Source of the DNA: CBDUUP01 sp965370435 | GTDB lineage: Bacteria; Chloroflexota; Anaerolineae; Anaerolineales; UBA11579 | Direction of reading: 5' to 3' | Assembly (NCBI GenBank): GCA_965370435.1 | Contig: CBDUUP010000174.1 | Coordinates: forward strand, 1 to 9,086 | DNA length: 9,086 nucleotides | Part shown: positions 5,429 to 9,086 of the stretch, one piece after another | Position numbering within the stretch: the first letter of the stretch is position 1 | Layout of the letters: each line of letters starts with the position of its first letter | Notes under the pieces: model-generated | Seen by the model: the letters and a program-made list of their open reading frames with translations, nothing else | The model's database searches: none | Told to the model about the DNA's origin: nothing | Position numbers and translations under genes: made by a program

Positions 5429-6220
5429 ATGCGAAAAGTGCGCGTTGACCTCCTGCTCGTAGAGCGCGGCCTGGCCGAGAGCCGCTCCTTCGCCCAGCGC
5501 CTGGTGATGGCCGGGCAGGTGCGGGTGAACGGGCAGGTAGTAGGCAAGCCGTCCGTCGCAGTTCCCGGAAATGCGGAGATCGCGATAGATAAGGGACCCC
5601 GCTTCGTTTCCCGGGGCGGGGATAAATTGGTCGCCGCTTTGAAGGCTTTCGACTTAGACCCGTCGGGCAAGGTCTGCGCCGACTTGGGCGCTTCCACCGG
5701 CGGCTTCACCGACTGTCTGATCCAGCATGGAGCCAGTCGGGTCTACGCCATCGACGTGGGCCACGGCATCCTGCATTGGAAGCTGCGCCAGAACAACCGG
5801 GTCGTCGTCATGGAGAAAACCAACGCCCGCCACCTGGAACGCCTGCCCGAACCGGTTGAATTGGCGACTGTGGACGCCTCCTTCATTTCGCTCAAGATCC
5901 TGCTGCCGGTTGTAAAGGGGTGGTTTGGGCCGGAGGGCGGCGAGGCAATCGCCCTCATCAAACCCCAGTTCGAGGCCGGGCGCAAAGAGACCTCTCGGGG
6001 CAAAGGCGTCATCCGCGACCCGGAGATCCACCGCCGGGTTCTCCTGGAAGTGTTGAACTTCGCCCAAGACCAGGGATACGGCGTTCAAGGCCTAATTCGC
6101 TCTCCATTAGAAGGCCCCAAAGGCAACGTCGAATTCCTCACCCATCTCCTCATCCCCAGCACACCCCATCCCAACCCCGAAGACCTGGTCAACGCAACCG
6201 TCGAAATCCCCGATACCTAA
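5429..6220 (+). CDS. tlyA: TlyA family S4-domain rRNA 2'-O-methyltransferase (hemolysin A homologue)
   Basis: TlyA enzymes transfer a methyl group from S-adenosylmethionine to the 2'-hydroxyl of cytidines in rRNA; some act on both 16S and 23S, others on 23S only. The 263-residue product starts with an S4 RNA-binding domain (about 1-60: VDLLLVERGLAESRSFAQRL, then VRVNGQVVGKPS), followed by SRGGDKL (61-67). The FtsJ-like methyltransferase domain contains the SAM loop DLGASTGGFTD (85-95), YAIDVGHGILHWKLR (106-120), VDASFISLK (148-156), LIKPQFEAG (176-184) and KGNVEFL (231-237). K66, D149, K178 and E235 fit the K-D-K-E tetrad of 2'-O-methyltransferases. ATG at 5429 is chosen because the S4 domain begins there; upstream in-frame codons cover the promoter and a tandem repeat. 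Length is normal. The hemolysin name is historical. Confidence 0.93.
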   Translation: MRKVRVDLLLVERGLAESRSFAQRLVMAGQVRVNGQVVGKPSVAVPGNAEIAIDKGPRFVSRGGDKLVAALKAFDLDPSGKVCADLGASTGGFTDCLIQHGASRVYAIDVGHGILHWKLRQNNRVVVMEKTNARHLERLPEPVELATVDASFISLKILLPVVKGWFGPEGGEAIALIKPQFEAGRKETSRGKGVIRDPEIHRRVLLEVLNFAQDQGYGVQGLIRSPLEGPKGNVEFLTHLLIPSTPHPNPEDLVNATVEIPDT

Positions 6221-6351
6221 CCACTGCCCACTGTCCACTGAATGGGTGCGATCAAATTAAGTAGATTCAGACGAGGTAATCGAATCAAATTTTTCGGTAA
6301 ATGGGAATCCGAGGTTTTCTTTTGGCGCTTTAGATGATGGCTAGGTAATGG

Positions 6352-6374
6352 GAGACGCCCCACCGGGGCGTCTC
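6352..6374. repeat. GC-rich palindrome GAGACGCCCC-ACC-GGGGCGTCTC
   Basis: Perfect 10-bp arms around a 3-nt loop, followed on the plus strand by TACGG rather than a T-run. It could stop transcription leaving tlyA but lacks a proper U-tract. It looks like a dispersed palindromic unit carried within the element. Confidence 0.65.
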
Positions 6375-6480
6375 TACGGAAGAGGCGGCGTTTCTTCTAC
6401 ACTGAACAGGGCTTTTGGCGTTGTGGAGCGCTACTAAGAAATTTATGGATTATGGAGATGGTTATGTGTGTTGGCGCGCC

Positions 6481-6501
6481 GGGGCGGGGTCACCCCGCCC
6501 C
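6481..6501. repeat. GC-rich palindrome GGGGCGGGGT-C-ACCCCGCCCC
   Basis: Perfect palindrome with 10-bp arms around a single central base, followed by TACGAG. It is built like the palindrome at 6352-6374 (G/C-rich arms followed by TACG) but differs in sequence, so the two may belong to a related class of dispersed units. Confidence 0.65.
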
Positions 6502-6519
6502 TACGAGAGAGGGGGTGTT

Positions 6520-6541
6520 TCTATTACATTTGATCGCACGC
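6520..6541 (-). repeat. Internal third copy of the element's terminal inverted repeat
   Basis: The reverse complement of 6520-6541 reads GCGTGCGATCAAATGTAATA-GA, matching the left terminus at 18 of 22 positions and the right at 17 of 22. The core GTGCGATCAAAT is identical to the left end. It has the same orientation as the right terminus, so 6244-6541 on its own also has element-like ends. Confidence 0.65.
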
Positions 6542-6551
6542 AGAGCCGCAT

Positions 6552-6640
6552 CCTTCGACCCTTCGACAAGCTCAGGATGCTGCGCACCTTCGACCCTTCG
6601 ACAAGCTCAGGGCAAGCTCAGGATGCTGCGCACCTTCGAC
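6552..6640. repeat. Tandem repeat built on CCCTTCGACAAGCTCAGG
   Basis: A 35-bp unit at 6552-6586 (CCTTCGACCCTTCGACAAGC followed by TCAGGATGCTGCGCA) is repeated at 6587-6632 with an 11-bp internal duplication (GCAAGCTCAGG), and a third copy begins at 6633 (CCTTCGAC). The core TTCGACAAGCTCAGG is a widespread dispersed repeat in environmental bacterial genomes (recalled knowledge). Short ORFs drawn through it are not genes. Confidence 0.75.
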
Positions 6641-6727
6641 TGGTTAATTTAACCAATCTTCTCTATTGACGGAAAATATGTCCTTGTTTTCTACATCATT
6701 TGATCGGACCCCACTGAATACTGCCTA

Positions 6728-6756
6728 CTGACAACTACCTACTCCTCAAGTATACT
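6728..6756 (+). promoter_or_regulatory. Promoter of the LPG_synthase_TM-like gene
   Basis: CTGACA (6728-6733, 5 of 6 matches) and TATACT (6751-6756, 5 of 6 matches) are separated by exactly 17 nt, the best sigma70-type promoter in the window. Transcription should start near 6763, only about 6 nt before the ATG at 6769, so the leader is very short and has no Shine-Dalgarno. The promoter lies just outside the right end of the inserted element. Confidence 0.6.
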
Positions 6757-6768
6757 TACCCCCTGAAA

Positions 6769-7785
6769 ATGACGAACACAAATTCGAAAACCTCCCGCAA
6801 AGAGAAACAGCGCATCATCTTGGGGGTTCTGGTCAGCGTGGCTGCGTTGGCGGTGGTCCTGGTTCTGATTGACTTTGATGAACTTCGGGAAAACCTCCGT
6901 GAATTCAGGTATATTTACCTGGCTCCGGCCCTGGGATTATTCTTTCTTTCATTGGGCGCACGGGCCATGGCCTGGCGCACCCTCCTCCCGGAGCCGGTCT
7001 CCTTTGGGCGGACCTTCCTCACCCTGAACGAAGGCTATCTCCTCAACAACATACTGCCCTTCCGGCTGGGAGAAGTGGGCCGCGCCATAATGATGGCGCG
7101 CGCCACCTCGATGAATTTCTGGCAGGTCTTTCCCACCGTCCTGGTGGAAAGGGCCTTCGATATGGCCCTGGCCGCGGCCATCTTGTTGGCCTCCCTGCCC
7201 TTTGTGTTGGGGATTGGAGGCGCCCAGCAAACCGCGGTGGTTCTGCTGGGGATCGTAATTCTAGGGCTGTTCACTCTTTACTTATTAGCCCGAAACCGGG
7301 AGTGGGCATTGAGTCTGTTTGATAAAATGGTGACCCGTTGGCCGCTCCTGGGGAAGATGGGCCGGGAAAGGGTATCGGCCTCCCTCTCCGGTCTGAGCGC
7401 GCTGACCGACCTGCGCCGTTTTGCCGTCACCTTGTTCTGGATGGCAGTGGTCTGGATTGCGACCGCGGGCGAGTATTACTTGCTCCTGCTGGCTTTTTAC
7501 CCCCAGGCCGAATTGTATTGGGCCACCCTGGCATTGGGGGCGGCTGCGATGGGCGTGGCGGTGCCATCGGCCCCCGGACTTATCGGCACTTTGCATGCCG
7601 CCATCGTCCTGGCGCTCTCCCTGGTCCAGGTGAACGCCTCGCTCGCCGGAGCGTATGCCTTCGTCGTCCACTTGATTTATTATTCCATCACTACGTTCTT
7701 AGGGTTGTTCGCCCTGGCCCGCGATGGCGAATCGCTGTGGCAGCTTTACCGCCGGATCCGTCAAAGGCCAGCTAACGCTTCGTAA
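6769..7785 (+). CDS. LPG_synthase_TM / UPF0104 family multi-pass membrane protein (possible flippase-type)
   Basis: This 338-residue protein matches the integral-membrane domain first named from lysylphosphatidylglycerol synthase (MprF), which in MprF flips the modified lipid. Stand-alone members are common near glycosyltransferase genes, and most have no proven substrate. Visible family motifs: NNILPFRLGEVGRA (93-106), TVLVERAFDMALAA (123-136), and VAVPSAPGLIGTLHAA (263-278). Hydrophobic segments at about 17-37, 48-68, 131-149, 154-174, 218-243, 252-270, 271-287 and 293-316 give about eight helices. A basic N-terminus (TSRKEKQR) and basic C-tail (RRIRQR) suggest cytoplasmic ends. There is no C-terminal aminoacyltransferase domain, so it is not a complete MprF. 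ATG at 6769 follows a strong promoter with a very short leader. The next gene downstream is a sugar-nucleotide epimerase, so a role in glycolipid transport is an inference. Confidence 0.85.
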   Translation: MTNTNSKTSRKEKQRIILGVLVSVAALAVVLVLIDFDELRENLREFRYIYLAPALGLFFLSLGARAMAWRTLLPEPVSFGRTFLTLNEGYLLNNILPFRLGEVGRAIMMARATSMNFWQVFPTVLVERAFDMALAAAILLASLPFVLGIGGAQQTAVVLLGIVILGLFTLYLLARNREWALSLFDKMVTRWPLLGKMGRERVSASLSGLSALTDLRRFAVTLFWMAVVWIATAGEYYLLLLAFYPQAELYWATLALGAAAMGVAVPSAPGLIGTLHAAIVLALSLVQVNASLAGAYAFVVHLIYYSITTFLGLFALARDGESLWQLYRRIRQRPANAS

Positions 7786-7865
7786 ACCTTTTTGTGTCTT
7801 CCTATCCGACTAGGTAAATGCGTAATTAAAATTAGAAAAAAAAGATCCGATGTGCGCATGTAAGA

Positions 7866-7897
7866 TAGAATAAGAATTCATCGTCAGGAAAAAGAAC
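7866..7897 (+). promoter_or_regulatory. Probable -10 box and ribosome binding site of the epimerase gene
   Basis: TAGAAT (7866-7871, 5 of 6 matches to TATAAT) lies 26 nt before the ATG; no good -35 is visible at 16-18 nt spacing. AGGA at 7886-7889 sits 8 nt before the ATG at 7898 and supports that start. The gap 7786-7897 also has an A-rich tract (7836-7843) but no clear terminator. Confidence 0.4.
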
Positions 7898-8926
7898 ATG
7901 TCTCGTAAATACTTCATCACCGGCGGAGCCGGGTTCATCGGCTCGAATTACGTCTCCTATCTTTTAGACCGCGGCGGGGACGTCACTATCTATGACAACC
8001 TCAGCCGGGGCGGCGCTCCTCGCAACCTGGAATGGCTGCGGGCGACCTACGGCGAAGAATCCTTCCACCTGATCGTCGGGGACATCCGCGACGCCGCCTT
8101 GCTAATCGCCTCTACCCAGGACGCTGACGTCATCATCCATCTGGCCGGTCAGGTGGCGGTGACCACCTCGGTGGTGCATCCCCGCGAGGATTTTGACATC
8201 AACGCCCTGGGGACTTTCAACGTGGCCGAGGCGGCCCGCCTCTCCGGGAAGAATCCCATCGTCCTCTACGCCTCCACCAACAAAGTTTACGGCGGTATGG
8301 AGGAGGTTGAGATCATCGAAGGCGAGACCCGCTACAGCTTCGCCGACCTCCCCAACGGGGTGGCCGAAACCTATCCCCTGGATTTCCACTCGCCTTACGG
8401 CTGCTCCAAAGGCGCAGGCGACCAGTACATGCGCGACTACCAGCGCATCTACGGCCTTCGAACCGTCGTCATGCGGCAGAGCTGCATCTACGGACCCCGC
8501 CAGTTCGGCATCGAGGACCAGGGCTGGGTGGCCTGGTTCATCATCGCCATCGTCACCGGCAAACCGATCACCATTTACGGCGATGGCAAGCAGATCCGCG
8601 ATATGCTCCACGTCTCCGACTTGATCCAGGCTTACGAAGCCGCTATCGAGAACATAGACACCGCCGCCGGACAGGTCTACAATATAGGGGGCGGCCCGGA
8701 GAACGTCCTCTCTATCTGGACCGAATTCGGCGCCATGCTGGAAGACCTGGCTGGCCGAAAGATCCCCGTCGCCTGGAGCGACTGGCGTCCCGGCGACCAG
8801 CGCGTCATCGTCTGCGACGTGCGCAAAGCCATGCGCGAGCTGGGTTGGAAACCCCAGGTCAAAGTTCAGGACGGCATCCGCAGCCTCTACGACTGGGTCG
8901 TCGCCAACCGAGAGTTGTTTCCGTAA
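7898..8926 (+). CDS. Extended SDR NAD-dependent sugar-nucleotide epimerase, CDP-paratose/CDP-tyvelose 2-epimerase-like
   Basis: The 342-residue product is an extended short-chain dehydrogenase/reductase. The NAD-binding motif is TGGAGFIG (8-15) with the acidic D33 after strand 2 (IYDNLSR). The catalytic region has YASTNKVYG (124-132) and the Y167-x3-K171 pair in SPYGCSKGAGDQYMRDY. The combination NLSRGGAPRNLEWLR (34-48), STNKVYGG, and SCIYGPRQFGIEDQGWVAWF (195-214) is typical of CDP-paratose 2-epimerase (tyvelose epimerase), which inverts C2 of CDP-paratose. DGKQIRDMLHVSDLIQA (229-245) and GWKPQ (316-320) are general for the superfamily. Length is normal. The ATG has AGGA 8 nt upstream. The exact sugar is uncertain: the genes for making CDP-3,6-dideoxyhexoses are not in the window, so it may use a related nucleotide sugar. 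A role in surface glycan synthesis is inferred. Confidence 0.88.
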   Translation: MSRKYFITGGAGFIGSNYVSYLLDRGGDVTIYDNLSRGGAPRNLEWLRATYGEESFHLIVGDIRDAALLIASTQDADVIIHLAGQVAVTTSVVHPREDFDINALGTFNVAEAARLSGKNPIVLYASTNKVYGGMEEVEIIEGETRYSFADLPNGVAETYPLDFHSPYGCSKGAGDQYMRDYQRIYGLRTVVMRQSCIYGPRQFGIEDQGWVAWFIIAIVTGKPITIYGDGKQIRDMLHVSDLIQAYEAAIENIDTAAGQVYNIGGGPENVLSIWTEFGAMLEDLAGRKIPVAWSDWRPGDQRVIVCDVRKAMRELGWKPQVKVQDGIRSLYDWVVANRELFP

Positions 8927-8929
8927 TAT

Positions 8930-8983
8930 CGTGAATAGAGATTTGTGAATCGTGAATAGAGATTCGTGAATGGTGAATAGAAA
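8930..8983. repeat. 21-bp tandem repeat (2.6 copies) downstream of the epimerase gene
   Basis: The 21-bp unit CGTGAATAGAGATTTGTGAA-T (8930-8950) is repeated at 8951-8971 with one change (TTTG to TTCG), followed by a partial GGTGAATAGAAA (8972-8983). It starts 4 bp after the stop codon. A GTGAAT submotif recurs about every 10-11 bp, close to one DNA turn. Confidence 0.8.
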
Positions 8984-9010
8984 CATTCCCAAAAGGCTCA
9001 CCAATCTCCT

Positions 9011-9086
9011 ATAGACTTAGGACTTACGCAGTTGAAAGATTTAATGGCAACCTTGCGAAGGTTTCTCTGTTTATGAAGTGATTTTA
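9011..9086. other. Possible insertion-sequence end at the window edge
   Basis: The sequence ATAGACTTAGGACTTACGCA (9011-9030) resembles termini of insertion sequences in environmental bacteria (from memory, no family assigned). AACCTT-GCG-AAGGTT (9049-9063) is a small perfect hairpin followed by TCTCTGTTT, so it could instead be a weak terminator. The remainder is cut off by the window end, so nothing firm can be said. Confidence 0.25.

Larger units (their letters stand above)
6244..6711. mobile_element. MITE-like non-autonomous element, 468 bp, with 22-bp terminal inverted repeats
   Basis: The left end GGGTGCGATCAAATTAAGTA-GA (6244-6265) matches the reverse complement of the right end, GGGTCCGATCAAATGATGTA-GA (6711-6690), at 19 of 22 positions. 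An 8-bp direct repeat flanks it. It has no transposase or credible ORF, so movement would depend on an enzyme supplied elsewhere. Inside are two GC-rich palindromes (6352-6374, 6481-6501), a further inverted copy of the terminal repeat (6520-6541), and a CTTCGACAAGCTCAGG-type tandem repeat (6552-6640). It lies between tlyA and the promoter of the next gene; without it the gap would be about 72 bp. The transposase family cannot be assigned from the ends alone. Confidence 0.72.
6236..6719. repeat. 8-bp target-site duplication CACTGAAT flanking an inserted element
   Basis: CACTGAAT occurs at 6236-6243 and 6712-6719, immediately outside the inverted repeats of the 6244-6711 element (CCACTGAAT if the shared C is counted). 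Deleting the element and one copy restores a continuous ACTG-rich spacer (CTGTCCACTGAAT joined to ACTGCCTACTGAC). Confidence 0.72.

Noticed and set aside
6520..6640. CRISPR array
   Set aside because: The repeats are contiguous variants of one dispersed unit without spacers of uniform length, and no cas genes are present.
6415..6669. 84- and 66-codon frames in the 6221-6768 gap
   Set aside because: Both run through the GC-rich palindrome and the CTTCGACAAGCTCAGG tandem repeat, giving repetitive peptides (DPSTSSG); they are inside the non-coding element.
8102..9004. 300-codon open frame on the minus strand, opposite the epimerase
   Set aside because: It starts inside the 21-bp tandem repeat (FTIHESLFTIHKSLFTI) and mirrors a clear SDR enzyme; no family features.

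Overview
This 9.1 kb window looks like chromosomal DNA from a moderately GC-rich bacterium, most likely Chloroflexota (Anaerolineae-like, or an uncultured relative). The placement is an inference. It rests on a mevalonate kinase / isopentenyl phosphate kinase pair (the alternative mevalonate route known from Roseiflexus), a UbiA-type decaprenyl-phosphate phosphoribosyltransferase, a stand-alone 23S-IVS-type four-helix-bundle gene, and intergenic regions full of short tandem repeats and palindromic units. No rRNA, tRNA or CRISPR array is visible.

Layout. Positions 1-4950 are read leftwards (minus strand). In transcription order the genes are a decaprenyl-phosphate phosphoribosyltransferase (4950-4081), mevalonate kinase (3940-2942), a four-helix-bundle protein (2923-2468), isopentenyl phosphate kinase (2471-1614), a dGTPase-like HD hydrolase (1501-350), and the N-terminal part of GreA (259 to the window edge). 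Positions 5429-8926 are read rightwards: TlyA-type S4/rRNA methyltransferase (5429-6220), a multi-pass LPG_synthase_TM/UPF0104 membrane protein (6769-7785), and a CDP-paratose/tyvelose-2-epimerase-like SDR (7898-8926). The divergence point is the 478 bp gap 4951-5428.

How the genes fit together. Mevalonate kinase and IPK supply isopentenyl diphosphate by the phosphomevalonate-decarboxylase branch; the decarboxylase is not in this window. The neighbouring UbiA enzyme uses a long polyprenyl phosphate to make polyprenyl-phosphoryl-ribose, a donor for cell-surface pentoses. The membrane protein and the sugar epimerase on the other side also suggest envelope glycan or glycolipid work. greA, dgt and tlyA are housekeeping genes.

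The most interesting parts are non-coding. Positions 6244-6711 form a non-autonomous element with 22 bp imperfect terminal inverted repeats (19/22 matching) and an 8 bp target duplication (CACTGAAT). Removing it restores a continuous ACTG-rich spacer. A third, inverted copy of the terminal repeat lies inside it, along with two GC-rich palindromes and a CTTCGACAAGCTCAGG-type repeat. A second palindromic element (5133-5315) lies in the divergent gap. The promoters of the phosphoribosyltransferase and of tlyA have their -10 boxes exactly 6 nt before the ATG, which predicts leaderless mRNAs. The mevalonate operon holds an AT-richer four-helix-bundle gene that overlaps ipk by ATGA, and all three genes there carry low-complexity tails that look like spacer DNA read as protein.
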